A stretch of 64,000 nucleotides of DNA from Flexivirga alba (GTDB lineage: Bacteria > Actinomycetota > Actinomycetes > Actinomycetales > Dermatophilaceae), in assembly GCF_042661025.1 (NCBI RefSeq), contig NZ_JBHSWH010000001.1, forward strand, positions 2,790,001 through 2,854,000, read 5' to 3'. Within the stretch, counting starts at the first letter, position 1; every line of letters starts with the position of its first letter. Below the pieces are notes generated by a model. That model made no database searches and was not told the DNA's origin. It worked only from the letters and a program-made list of their open reading frames with translations. Both the position numbers and the translations under genes were made by a program. Positions 15,941 through 26,407 of the stretch are shown piece by piece.

Positions 15941-18808
15941 TTGGATGCTGGCGCCTTGGCTGCGGCCGGGATGTCGAGGTGCCAGAGTGGCTGGGTGCCT
16001 GCTGACTATCCCCTCGAAGAGCTCGGGTTTCGCACTTTCGAGCAACTGTGTGTTGCGCAGTGCATCTCGGTCTTGGGCAACGGTGTCAATGCGTTCGGAG
16101 CGGGGCCGGATGGTGGGCGTGAGGCGACCTTCACCGGGCGGGTCGAGTGGGGAAATACGGCAGGATTCGACGGCCAATTGTGGGATGGCTATGTCGTTGT
16201 GCAGGCCAAGTTCCGGGAGCGAAACGCGGAACCAGCGTCCAACATGAGGTGGCTGGCATCGAGGATCTCCGAGGAGCTGGATAAGTGGGATGACGACCGC
16301 AGCCAGTCGCGCTACCCGGAGTACTTGATCGTCTACACGAACGTCACGCTGTCCGGTAATGCCGGCACCGGCGGGATCGATCGCATCGAAGAGTTGATCG
16401 CCAAACGCAACAGCGGGCGTGCGAAGCAGAGGAAGCCATGCCTTCGCGGGTGGAAGGTCTGGCACCGCGACCAAATCATCGGTCAGCTCAACGCGAATCC
16501 TGGTATTCGGCAGGCGTTTACACCACTGCTGACGGTCGGCGACCTGCTGCACCGACTTCAATCGCAGACGTGGCTGACCAGCCCCGACGTGACGCACGAG
16601 GTCCTCACCGAGCACGCGCGATCCACACTGCCGGTCGAGCGGTGGGTCAACTTCACGGAGTCCGGCGGTAATAACCGCGCTTCGGTCGAAGATCTCATCA
16701 TCGACTTGCCGCTGCACACCGAACCAGGATCGGCGATGGCCTTGGGCTTCATCGTCGACGCAGCAGAGCTTGTTCGCCGGCCCTCGATCCATGGACAGCC
16801 GCCTCACCTCGTTGTGACCGGTGCGGCCGGCAGCGGGAAAAGTACTCTGACCCGGTTCTTGGGGCAGATGTACCGGGCTGGATTCCTCGACCTGAGCCCG
16901 TCGCGTCACACCAAACCAACAAGTGAATTGGCGTCGAAGACCCGCGAAGCATCGCAGCGACTTGGCCTGGCCGACATCAGATTATTTCGCTGGCCCTTCC
17001 GGGTCGACCTGCCCGAATACGCTGACCGGGTCGGCCACACCGGCAACTTGTCGTTCCTGCGGTTCATCACTAGCAAGATGAACGAGCGAGCAGACGTGGA
17101 CGCTCAACCGGGGGCGCTGCGGTCGTGGTTCACGCACTGGCCTGTCCTCTTACTGCTTGACGGGTTGGATGAGGTTACTGCCCCCGAAGTGCGCGCACGG
17201 GTGATCCAGGAGATCGAAACTTTCGGCCACGAGATGGCTGCCGATGACGCCGATCTGCTGATGGTGGTCACGACCCGACCTACTGGGTACACCGAACGGT
17301 TGGACGATGAACTGTTCGCCCAGGTCGATCTGGAGTTGTTGAGCCCAGAGCAGGCGGCCGAGTACGGCGATCATGCAACATCGCTTCGCCTGCAAGACGA
17401 TCCAGACTTGCGGGACCGGTTATTGCGGAGCTTCGGGACGGCCTTGCAGGCGGAGTCGACCGCGGCGCTGATCCGCACGCCCCTTCAGGTTTTACTGGTG
17501 ACGTTCATCCTGGAGCGACGTGGATCCCTGCCCACGGACCGGTACGAGTTGTTCTGGCGCTACTACGAATCGATGTACGAGCGTGAGTCCGCGAAGGGCA
17601 CGCACCTGAGTGCACTGCTGCGAACTCGGCGAGACGTGATCACAACCCTGCACGAGCGGGTTGGCCTGGTGTTGCAGGCAAGTTCGGAGACAACCCAGGG
17701 GTCCCGCGCCTTGCTGCCGAGGGCCGCGTTGGTTGACCTCGCCCAGGACCGGCTGCGTGAGGTTGGGGTGGACGATGTGCGGGAGGTGCAGCGTGTCGCG
17801 CAACAGATTGAGCAGGTCGCGACCCAGCGCCTGGTGTTACTGCGTGCGGACGAGTCGGAGACCGTTGGGTTCGACGTGCGGAGCCTGCAGGAGATGATGG
17901 CAGCTCGTGCTCTGACCGCTGGTAGCGATGATCAGACTATCGAGGTGCTGCAGTTACTCAGCGCGAGTCCGCACTGGCGTAACACGGTCACGTTCTGTGT
18001 CGGTCGGTGGTTCACCGAGAGCACCGATCACCGTAAGGACTTGGTGACCAACACGATGCGCATCTGGGACACCGGGTCCTGGCCGGGATGGCTGTGCCCG
18101 ATCGCCCCCGAGTTGGCGGCGGATCTCCTCAATGACGGCCTCTCGGCCTCCGAGCCACGGTGGCAGGAGCCACTGGTCGAGCTGGCTTTGCGTGGACTGG
18201 AGGGGCCCGTCCCTCGTGACCTGGGGTCCCTGAGCGCCGCCCTGTTGTCGGTCCAGGGGCGGTTGCAGGCACGCGTCAAGACCACATTCCAGGCAGCATT
18301 TGCCGGGCCGCCGGAGCGGACTGCAATCGCCCAACTACTGGCGCAGCAGGATGACAAGTTCGCAGAATGGCGCCGAACTCGCCCCGGTATCGCGACCGCG
18401 GATCAGCGACACCCGCAGGAGGAGCCGACCAACACCGGCTCGATGGGCCAGTTCTTGCGGTCGGTCGGCTCCCCGGCGGACTACGACCTGGACGCGACCG
18501 CGGCGTGGCTGGTCGAAGCCGCACTGGACGAACTCGAGGCGTTGACCGTGCCGGCAACGACGAAGGCGGCGATTCCGAAACCACCCAACCGCGAATGGCC
18601 AGCCGTCCAGGCGGCGCTGGACAACATGGATGCTCGCGCCGCGCTCGAACTGCTCATCGACGCCGGCACGGCAATTCACTGGCCTGTCAGGTCCCAGGTC
18701 GCCTGGGCTCTGTGGCCGCAGCTCACCCGGCACCCCGTCCTGGACCACCTCGCCGACGTCTATCCGTACCTCGTGCAATCCTTGTCCGCTTCCGCTGCCA
18801 CGCGCTGA
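15941..18808 (+). CDS. Nuclease-NACHT NTPase (bacterial NLR-like, PD-(D/E)XK plus NACHT)
   Basis: A 955-residue protein with two recognisable parts. Residues 25-140 look like a Mrr/restriction-endonuclease fold, with an acidic D57 in GPDGGREATF and the QAK box at 88-90 (VVVQAKF). Residues 285-640 form a NACHT-type P-loop ATPase: Walker A GAAGSGKST (K300), Walker B LLLLDGLDEV (D407, D410, E411), the arginine-sensor region VVTTRPTGY, and the helical segment with RTPLQVLLV. The C-terminal 300 residues are helical and may sense a trigger. NACHT proteins with nuclease effectors act in phage defence in other bacteria. ATG 15941 is used; ATG 15971 and GTG 15995 are possible. It stands alone, facing away from the other island genes. 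Confidence 0.85.
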   Translation: MDAGALAAAGMSRCQSGWVPADYPLEELGFRTFEQLCVAQCISVLGNGVNAFGAGPDGGREATFTGRVEWGNTAGFDGQLWDGYVVVQAKFRERNAEPASNMRWLASRISEELDKWDDDRSQSRYPEYLIVYTNVTLSGNAGTGGIDRIEELIAKRNSGRAKQRKPCLRGWKVWHRDQIIGQLNANPGIRQAFTPLLTVGDLLHRLQSQTWLTSPDVTHEVLTEHARSTLPVERWVNFTESGGNNRASVEDLIIDLPLHTEPGSAMALGFIVDAAELVRRPSIHGQPPHLVVTGAAGSGKSTLTRFLGQMYRAGFLDLSPSRHTKPTSELASKTREASQRLGLADIRLFRWPFRVDLPEYADRVGHTGNLSFLRFITSKMNERADVDAQPGALRSWFTHWPVLLLLDGLDEVTAPEVRARVIQEIETFGHEMAADDADLLMVVTTRPTGYTERLDDELFAQVDLELLSPEQAAEYGDHATSLRLQDDPDLRDRLLRSFGTALQAESTAALIRTPLQVLLVTFILERRGSLPTDRYELFWRYYESMYERESAKGTHLSALLRTRRDVITTLHERVGLVLQASSETTQGSRALLPRAALVDLAQDRLREVGVDDVREVQRVAQQIEQVATQRLVLLRADESETVGFDVRSLQEMMAARALTAGSDDQTIEVLQLLSASPHWRNTVTFCVGRWFTESTDHRKDLVTNTMRIWDTGSWPGWLCPIAPELAADLLNDGLSASEPRWQEPLVELALRGLEGPVPRDLGSLSAALLSVQGRLQARVKTTFQAAFAGPPERTAIAQLLAQQDDKFAEWRRTRPGIATADQRHPQEEPTNTGSMGQFLRSVGSPADYDLDATAAWLVEAALDELEALTVPATTKAAIPKPPNREWPAVQAALDNMDARAALELLIDAGTAIHWPVRSQVAWALWPQLTRHPVLDHLADVYPYLVQSLSASAATR

Positions 18809-18883
18809 GCCCGTCTTTGGCGCCGCCAGCGGCAGCGCCGTGAACGGACCCCGTTTTGACGGTTGCATGGTCCGAGTGCGCGG

Positions 18884-19810
18884 TTACGGCCATCCACCGA
18901 CCTGCTTCCACACCACCAGCGCATTGTTGGCCGGTAGCGCGACCCTGTCCTGTGGCCAACCGAACTGTTGGAACAACCTGTCGGCGGCACGGTGCATGAT
19001 CAACGGCACCGAACCGTAGCGGACTGCTTCCTGTTGTGGTGTGACGGTGACGTTTCCGCGGGCCAATGGCCCGTCGTCCCACTCAGTGACCGCGACGTAC
19101 TCGCTCAGTCCGTGCATGTACCCGTGGGCGACTGCCGACAGGTAGGAGTACACGTTCCGTCCGAGCCGGTCGGGCTCGGTGATCGCGGCGATGAGGCTGC
19201 TGATGCTGGGGGATACGTGGCCCCTGACGGTGGGTTGTGTCCGATCCTGCGTGGGCTTTGTCAGGGTCAGACCGTGGGCGTTCAGGCGGTGCATGAGTTG
19301 GTAGCGGCGTGCGGCGACCACGGCAAGTTGCTGGGTGCGTTGTGGCTCCGGCAATCGCTCACCGACCATTCGGAGTTGGTGAATTCCGATCATGTCGGCG
19401 TTGCACGTCCGCGCCAGTGCTTTCAGCGACGAGATGCCCGGCTCGGCGAAGTGGAAGCACAGTGCTGCGTTCTCGATGGCAGCTCGGGCTTGGGCGGCGA
19501 CGGCGAACACGATTTCCGGCTCACCAAGCAGGGCAGCCATCCCTTTGAGGTTGTCGATGGCGACGCCGAAGTTGAACGCCGCGCGAGCGGCTAGTTCTTG
19601 GCGTGCCTCACGCAGGACATCATCGTGCTCAGCCTCGACCGCAAACGTGATGGGCGATGTCGGTGTCGGATCCCAGTGGCGGTCGTTGCACACCGCCGCA
19701 TACGCGTCGGCCATTCGTCTCGCGGTCAGGCTGAGCCGTTCGCGCGGCGCACTCACAACACACGACCAGGATTCCACGCCTGCCGCGGCAGGCCGTGCTG
19801 CGCCCCGCAC
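18884..19810 (-). CDS. Unknown helical protein
   Basis: I do not recognise this protein of up to 308 residues. It is predicted mostly alpha-helical and soluble. Conserved-looking segments are ARAAIENAALCFHFAEPG in the middle and YSYLSAVAHGYMHGL toward the end, whose spaced histidines recall helical proteins of toxin or abortive-infection systems, but no firm motif is seen. The GTG at 19810 is the longest start; GTG 19756 and ATG 19714 would trim an Ala/Arg-rich extension. It lies 130 bp downstream of the alpha/beta-hydrolase on the same strand and could be the third gene of that operon. It converges on the NACHT gene. Confidence 0.6.
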   Translation of the reverse strand: MRGAARPAAAGVESWSCVVSAPRERLSLTARRMADAYAAVCNDRHWDPTPTSPITFAVEAEHDDVLREARQELAARAAFNFGVAIDNLKGMAALLGEPEIVFAVAAQARAAIENAALCFHFAEPGISSLKALARTCNADMIGIHQLRMVGERLPEPQRTQQLAVVAARRYQLMHRLNAHGLTLTKPTQDRTQPTVRGHVSPSISSLIAAITEPDRLGRNVYSYLSAVAHGYMHGLSEYVAVTEWDDGPLARGNVTVTPQQEAVRYGSVPLIMHRAADRLFQQFGWPQDRVALPANNALVVWKQVGGWP

Positions 19811-19939
19811 AACGGCGGTGCCACACGCATCACAGTGACAAATCTAGCCGGACCTCCGAGGTTTCGTGCGTCACCTCATCCAGAAGAACTAATCGGACGC
19901 GAACGGTTGCGCGACAGGTGCATAGCGAGAGTGTCAAGG

Positions 19940-20776
19940 CTAGCCACCAGGTGACCAGCTCGCTGTGAGAACAGTGGCTAACTCCGGCACCGCGAGGTAG
20001 TGCTTCAGGAGGTGGAAGTCGAGCGGATGTATCGATGGCTCAAGGTTTTCGTCGACTCCTTCGAAGTAATTCGAGATCGGTCGCAGAATAGATATAACGT
20101 CCCCAGGGTCGGCAATGTTTACCCAATGCTTCACCTGAGGCGGTTTTCGATGAATCGCAGTTACCGGTGGCAGTTTCAGGCGGTCGTACACGACGTTGGG
20201 CAATGCCAGTGGTGAGCCCAGCGTCACAAACAGATCAACCTCATGAGAGGCGTAGTTCCATAACGATTCGTAGGCGACGATGCTTCCGAGAGAATGGGCA
20301 ATAATGGCGTTCGGTTTGTTGTCTTCTATGGCGTCTGCAACTATTCTACATGCACTTGTTCGACGTTCGGAATGCCGTGGAGAGAAGTACACATGCACCT
20401 CGGAAAAGAATTGCGTTACGAACGCTTCCAAAGCCTTGTGATCGAGGTGGAAGTGATTTGCCAGCCATTCCAGACCCTGCCTTATCGGTTTTGTTGCATA
20501 CCCTTGGGCGTTGTTTGAAGGAATCCCTGACGCGAGAAGCCATGACCAAATATCCACTTGGACATTTGGAGGAATCTGCTCAAGTCGCAATTGGCTCTGC
20601 CGCGCAGCCAAGTGAAGTGCCGGAGCGTAGTATGCAATTGTCAGTTCGAGGTCGAATGGAAACGTACCTTCGAAGGCTTTTAGCAAATGGGCAGTCCACG
20701 AGCGAGCCCGATCCGCATCGTTTTTAGCGTCGCTGTAGTTGCCAACCCCGTGGACGCCCACGATTGTATAGTTCAT
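19940..20776 (-). CDS. Alpha/beta-hydrolase (lipase/esterase-like) coupled to the caspase-STAND protein
   Basis: A 278-residue hydrolase without a signal peptide. The oxyanion region is VGVHGVGNYS at residues 5-14. The nucleophile elbow is AHSLGS in AIIAHSLGSIVAYESL, the acid is probably the aspartate in NIADPGDVIS, and the histidine lies in LDFHLLKHYL near the end. ATG 20776 has GGAGG seven bases upstream and overlaps the stop of the upstream gene (ATGA), so translation is coupled to the caspase-STAND-WD40 protein. The substrate is unknown; lipid or ester hydrolysis as a toxic effector is an inference from the partner. Base composition is visibly lower in GC than the core genes. Confidence 0.8.
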   Translation of the reverse strand: MNYTIVGVHGVGNYSDAKNDADRARSWTAHLLKAFEGTFPFDLELTIAYYAPALHLAARQSQLRLEQIPPNVQVDIWSWLLASGIPSNNAQGYATKPIRQGLEWLANHFHLDHKALEAFVTQFFSEVHVYFSPRHSERRTSACRIVADAIEDNKPNAIIAHSLGSIVAYESLWNYASHEVDLFVTLGSPLALPNVVYDRLKLPPVTAIHRKPPQVKHWVNIADPGDVISILRPISNYFEGVDENLEPSIHPLDFHLLKHYLAVPELATVLTASWSPGG

Positions 20777-23700
20777 AGTTTTCCTCCAAGGGGGCGATAA
20801 CCAATGATATCGGGTCCTGTAGCAACAATAATGGTACACTCGCACCCTATTCTGACCAGCTGAATAGGGTCAAGGACAGGGAGGTTAGCTAGAACCGTCC
20901 GCCTCCGGAGGTCCCAGACCATGCATTCGCCATCTGCGCCGCCGGTGACAGCAATAGGTGTCCCGTCGATGTCCGCGGTGACGATGGCCGCGACATCGTG
21001 TCCTGTGGGCAGGGTCCACCTCCTGCGCCCGGTCCGCAGGTCCCAGACCATGCATTCGCCATCTGCGCCGCCGGTGACAGCAATAGGTGTCCCGTCGATG
21101 TCCGCGGTGACGATGGCCGCGACATCGTGTCCTGTGGGCAGGGTCCACCTCCTGCGCCCGGTCCGCAGGTCCCAGACCATGCATTCGCCATCTGCGCCGC
21201 CGGTGACAGCAATAGGTGTCCCGTCGATGTCCGCGGTGACGATGGCCGCGACATCGTGTCCTGTGGGCAGGGTCCACCTCCTGCGCCCGGTCCGCAGGTC
21301 CCAGACCATGCATTCGCCATCTGCGCCGCCGGTGACAGCAATAGGTGTCCCGTCGATGTCCGCGGTCACGATGGCCGCGACATCGTGTCCTGTGGGCAGG
21401 GTCCACCTCCTGCGCCCGGTCCGCAGGTCCCAGACCATGCATTCGCCATCTGCGCCGCCGGTGACAGCAATAGGTGTCCCGTCGATGTCCGCGGTCACGA
21501 TGGCCGCGACATCGTGTCCTGTGGGCAGGGTCCACCTCCTGCGCCCGGTCCGCAGGTCCCAGACCATGCATTCGCCATCTGCGCCGCCGGTGACAGCAAT
21601 AGGTGTCCCGTCGATGTCCGCGGTCACGATGGCCGCGACCATCGCGCTATGTCCAGCCAATGAGTACCAGCGCAGGCCTGTGCGCAAATCCCATACGAAC
21701 AACATCGAATCAGTGCCGCCGGTGATCGCAATCGGCTCCCCAGCCACCTCGGTGATAGCCATGGAAGTAATTATTCCGTTGTGGCCCCTGATTGGGAAGC
21801 GTGGTTGCTCCCCTGCCCTTAACCAACTTGGTCGGACTCTAAGCCGTTGAGAATAAACAGGTCCTCCGGTGTGCGCAGTCAGAATGTGAGTCCCAGAGGA
21901 ATTTGAGAGAATGGCTGCAGTATTTACGTTTGCCTGTGGCGTGAGAACGTCCATTGGGCAGCCAGTTTGCAGATCCCAAGCTATTACGGGGCCTCCGTCT
22001 GTGGGGCCTCCGTTGCTACCGGACACTGCAATGGGTACTCCGTCCGCGTGACCTACTGCAAGAATTCGCATCCAATCCTGACCGCCCAGACCATAAAGGG
22101 GTTGACAGCTCGTGAGATCCCACACCGTCGCGCCCGTATTAGGACCTGACGTTATTGCTAAAGGCCCTCGGTCCGTCTTGATGGTCAGTACTGAATTGAT
22201 TCCCTGTTGAACTGTGAGGACACGGCACGCCTCTCCTGTCTCTGCGTCCCAGAGGGTTACAGGAGTCTCGGGGCCAGCGGTGATTAAAATGGTCCTGTCA
22301 TCTACGATAGATGTAGCAATCGTTGTTGCACCGCCTTGACCGCGCAATCTTAGGCAACACGACCCCGAACTGGGATCCCAAACGGCGGCAACCCCTTGCA
22401 TATGAGTCGTTGCGATGACTGTTTTACCGTTGATAGTCGCGGACGTCATCGCCTCCACTGGTCCGGTGGAGAATCGATGAGCAACGCCAGAGGCCACATT
22501 CCATATCTGCAGGGTTCTGTCGAGACCGGCGGTGATTACGGCTGCCCCCTCCTGGCGCGAGATCGCTCTCACGCGAACGACACCGGTCTGCTCGGGCGGC
22601 GACGTGATCCGAACGCCGGTCGCCACATCCCAGGCAATTGCGGGGCCCTGATAAAGGGCAGCGATTGCAGTCACGCGCCCATCTATTTCTGCGACGGTAA
22701 GATCTGCAATGCTTTGTGGCGCAGTAAAGATTCTGAGCCCATCTGGGAATGAGCTTTCGTCGCGTGGGGAACCGGCGATATCCCACACCATGCCTGTCCC
22801 GTCGAGACTAGTCGCAATGACAACCGGCGTGCCATCATCCTCTGATACGGCGATATCGGTTACTGAATCGCTATGGCCAGTCAGCGTGAGATGCAGTGGA
22901 TCGAACACGCGAGGCTCCGTGTTGTGGGCGCCCCCTACCGCTCTCCCCTCGACGGTAACCAAATTCGAACGGTTCCGTCCTGCGAACCAATGACAATTAC
23001 TGTCTCGCCATCTACTTCGCTAATAGCCGCGGCTGAAATTGCACCTGCGAGACCGATCCAGTAGCTGGCTTGCTTAAGATTCCAACCAATGAGTCCGCCA
23101 TCGGCGTAAGTGGCCAATGCGACGGGGGTTGTCCCATACATCCCGGTGGTGACCGTTACTGCAGGTTGGCGATGCTGCAGTAAACCCAGCGATTTACCAG
23201 AGAGTAGATCCCACACTTCGACGGATCCGCTCGGTCCAACTCCAACCGCTACGGCGGCACCATTCACCACACTTGTTGCGATCCTGGAGAGTCCATTGCC
23301 CCCTTGCAAGGTTCGTAGTTCGGCACCCGTGGCCAGGTCCCAAACCATGCCCGGCCAGTCCGTGCCTACTCCAACGGCGACGGGAACGCCATTCGCCACA
23401 CTTGTTGCGATCCTGGAGAGTCCACTGGCCCCTTGCAGCGTTCGTAGTTCGGCACCCGTGGCCAGGTCCCAAACCATGCCCGGCCGGTCCGTGCCTACTC
23501 CAACGGCGACCGATACGCCGCTTACAACTGCGCTTGCAATTGATGAAATACCAAGTGATGACGCCAGCGTGTACGGTCGCTTTCGATCGTCGAGGCTCCA
23601 CACGTTAACGTGCTGATTATCACCTGCGGTGATCACGACAGGGGTAGTGTCTACGCGGGCATGGGAAATTGCTCGAAGAGGCGATCCTTGGCCCTGGAGT

Positions 23701-26160
23701 ACTCGCCGTGGTCCACGAACCAGTCGGCCACTTGCCCAGACCGGCACGAATCCGCCCTTGGGCAATTGGGCGACGAGTTCATCGGCGAGTATTGAACAAC
23801 CCATCTGACGCGCTGCAACGGCCATCCAAAGGCACCGCTGGCCCGGGTCTTCTGGTATACGTCGTGTTGATGCGGCGACCAGCAACTCGGCGCCGTTGGA
23901 CGTTCTGATTTTCGATGACGCTCGATCCAGTGCGGGAACCGCTGATCTCAGATCAGCCGCAATCAGAAACTCCGGATTTCCAAGTAGTTCGAGCGCTGAC
24001 TTTGCCTCGATAGCATGCTCCAACGCGTGTCTGCGAAGATAAGGGCTAGAGCCGAGCCATATGATTTCACCGCCCAGGGTTGTGCGGAGTATTGCGAGTG
24101 AGACGTCAGCTTCAGATTTGAGGAATGGGTCCTCACTCCCAAGTGGATAGCGCTTCAGGTAATCGGCAAGTCCCTGATGGAACAGTCGATAAAGTGTTCC
24201 ACCGTCGGCATCTATCGACCGACGTTGGTAGAAGCTTGTTCTATCGAGTGCGTCCAGAACATCGCGATCTTCAACCGGGCCGTTTTCGTATACTTGGGCT
24301 AGATACCTTGCGATTCGGCCGACAATATCCAGAGGAGCGCCTTCTCCTTTCACCCATGAGAGCGCGGAAAGTGTCAGGCGATTAAGGTTACTTCCCGTGT
24401 CTCTAACGCCGAGGTCCATCTCCAAGACCTCGGCCAATGACCGCGGGGCCTGGAGCGCTAGTTCGTCGGCGCCTAGGGCTGAGCTTGGTGCATCGCATGT
24501 GGAAACATACCGCATGTAGACATTCGCTACTAAGTACGCTCCATCAACAACCGCCCCATCTGAATCGCTGGTCAAGATATGGCTGACAGCACGCGCGAAC
24601 CGTGTCCGAGAAGAGGTCCATCCTTGCTCGTCGGCGAGCCAGTTTGATATGTAGTGTTGGAGATCGTGTCGTAAGCGCTCAGGGGCAACACTATCGAGAT
24701 CAAGGACTGCATCTGGAGACGCCACTTCGAGCATCGTCGACAACGTCGGCCATTCGGCCCCAGTCCGAGATCCAATTAATATCCGACATTTTCTCTCCCC
24801 TTGAGTTTCGCAGACTGAGTCAGCGGTAAGATGAATGACCTAACGAGATCCGAAGGGTCGTTCGCCTCATCTATGGCATCGACGACTAGGACGCATGGCT
24901 TGTTGCGCGAGATCAGCGCATCCATGAACTCGGTTGCTGTGGGCGCGGAACGAATTAAAGCAAGATTCAACTGTCGGCCCAACGATCCGATGATCTCGTA
25001 TGTTGCGCGGCCTCGAGCGTGCACGGCGGCGAGATCTGGGATTTCCCCAATATCGATGGTTGCCCGACTCCAGATCATTCGCGTGTGCACTCGGAGCTTG
25101 GGATGTGCGGCACATACAATTATTCCCAATATTGCAGATTTTCCGCAGCCGGGACTTCCGGTTACAATTCGAAGACTATGTGGACTGGCGGGATCGGAAA
25201 GCCATTCGACGAGCCATTCGAGCTCTTGTTCGCGTCCCGTGAATAGGGACCGATCTAGTGCCAGCCCCGGCCGGTGCCCAGCGGCTTTGCTTGTAAAGTG
25301 GTGGATATCCAGGTATTCATCAACGAGAGGAATCAGCTCTTCGAGTGAGCAGTCGAGATTCAGGTTTGCTCGGAGTTGGCGGCGTGACGCGGCGTCGGGC
25401 GAATATCTCGGGTTTTCGAAGAACGGCAAGTCGACAGGCCTGTCCAGGGGGTAGACCGGACGCGCTGCGGTAGTCCGGTAGATGCGCCTTCCTCAACGTT
25501 AGTGATGATGTGATTGCGGAACATTAGCCACGGAATGTGTCTCTCTGATGGATCGAGTCCAAGCGTCCCGTCCCTTGCGGCACTAAGTGTGAGGCTCACC
25601 GCACGTGTTAGACGTGCATCAAATGCACTATCACTGGCGCTAGTGGCAGAAATAACCCAGGCTTTGGTGGATTCAGAAATCCCATGAAGTTGCCAGAATA
25701 GTTCCGTCGCCACGCCTGCATGGCATAAATCGAGAATAAACAGGACGAGTGGACCGTCGTCGTTATCGGCGGCCTGGCTGACGATGTCATTTATCGAGGT
25801 TGGCGATGGATTCCCGTCCGAACCGATGATTAGGAGGCGCCCGCTAGGTGAAGATCGCTCGCCGTGGGAAAGGATATGTACGATGCGTATTTCCGATGAT
25901 GACCCTCCGATGGCGGTGGTCAAACTGTTTCCCAATATGTTTGCTTGGAGCGCGTCGGTCGATGGGCGTTCGACGGTATAGCCAAAAACCTCGAGTTCCA
26001 CGGATAGTCGATTCACATTAGGCATGAATGCCGTCAACCGCTCGTAAGGAAATTCGCTCTCGACGCTGTCAGTGACAGAGTCAGACGATGCAAAATCGGA
26101 GATGGCGATCAACGTCGCGGTCCTCGTAGGCTGCTCATCAGCACCCAACGACTTGGTCAT
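20773..26160 (-). CDS. Caspase-STAND ATPase-WD40 protein (three one-base frameshifts in this sequence)
   Basis: Read as one gene of about 1,796 residues. Residues 15-235 form a caspase-like peptidase with the catalytic pair H99 (HILSHG) and C146 (FILDLCHAG). A short linker (LPFFENPRYSPD) leads to a STAND-type ATPase with Walker A GSPGCGKSA near residue 340 and Walker B CVLVVDAIDEA near 425. A winged-helix/helical arm follows, and from about residue 790 a long WD40 propeller region runs to the end. The frame shifts near 25437-25442, 24783-24786 and 22945-22948. Each is repaired by one base and restores family sequence (RENVRILIGSRTG, for example). The 5,388-nt span agrees with three lost bases. 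The ATG has AAGGAGG upstream. Confidence 0.85.
20910..21639 (-). repeat. Array of about 5.7 nearly identical 129-bp WD40-coding units
   Basis: The word ATGCATTCGCC recurs at 20921, 21050, 21179, 21308, 21437 and 21566, a constant 129-bp period equal to one 43-residue WD40 blade. The only difference seen between units is GCGGTGACG in the first three copies and GCGGTCACG in the last three. Such DNA-level identity means recent amplification or ongoing homogenisation. Copy number here is also prone to assembly collapse. Confidence 0.95.
23267..23524 (-). repeat. Two similar 129-bp WD40-coding units in the same gene
   Basis: CCACACTTGTTGCGATCCTGG occurs at 23267 and 23396, and the two units stay highly similar through the GGCACCCGTGGCCAGG segment (23321 and 23450). 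They encode the blades GLSRIATSVxNG to VWDLATGAELRTLQG. This is a second, smaller recent duplication in the propeller region, separate from the main array. Confidence 0.85.
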
Positions 26161-26407
26161 AGCCGCCCTCCTTCTTGGCTCGCCGAATGCGTTCGGAGAT
26201 GAGACGCCCGCTGCTCGCGACCGGTCGGGTGTCTTGAGCCGCGTGAGGACTCAGTCGCAGTGTGGAACTCCGACGTCAGAGGTCTATCGGAATGTTTGTG
26301 TAAGCGGGCTCGGTGTGAGGCCATGGCTTTGGTCCTGGCGGCAATGAGCGTCACGCCCTGGAGTCTACGGAGCACGAGGCGGGTGCGGAGCGTGTTTTGC
26401 CGTCAGG
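26161..26407. promoter_or_regulatory. Upstream region of the caspase-STAND-WD40 operon
   Basis: A 247-bp gap between the caspase gene and the IS256 remnant. The ribosome-binding site AAGGAGGGCGGCT lies next to the caspase ATG. The minus-strand operon promoter should be here, but I see no clear boxes, operator or RNA gene. Confidence 0.35.

Noticed and set aside
20910..21639. Regular 129-bp repeats as a possible CRISPR array
   Set aside because: The whole unit is conserved with no variable spacers, the period equals 43 codons and the units translate to WD40 blades in the frame of a large protein.
20885..21663. Long open frames on the other strand and frames across the WD40 array
   Set aside because: They are open only because a 129-bp unit without stops is repeated; they lack starts, ribosome-binding sites and any recognisable fold.
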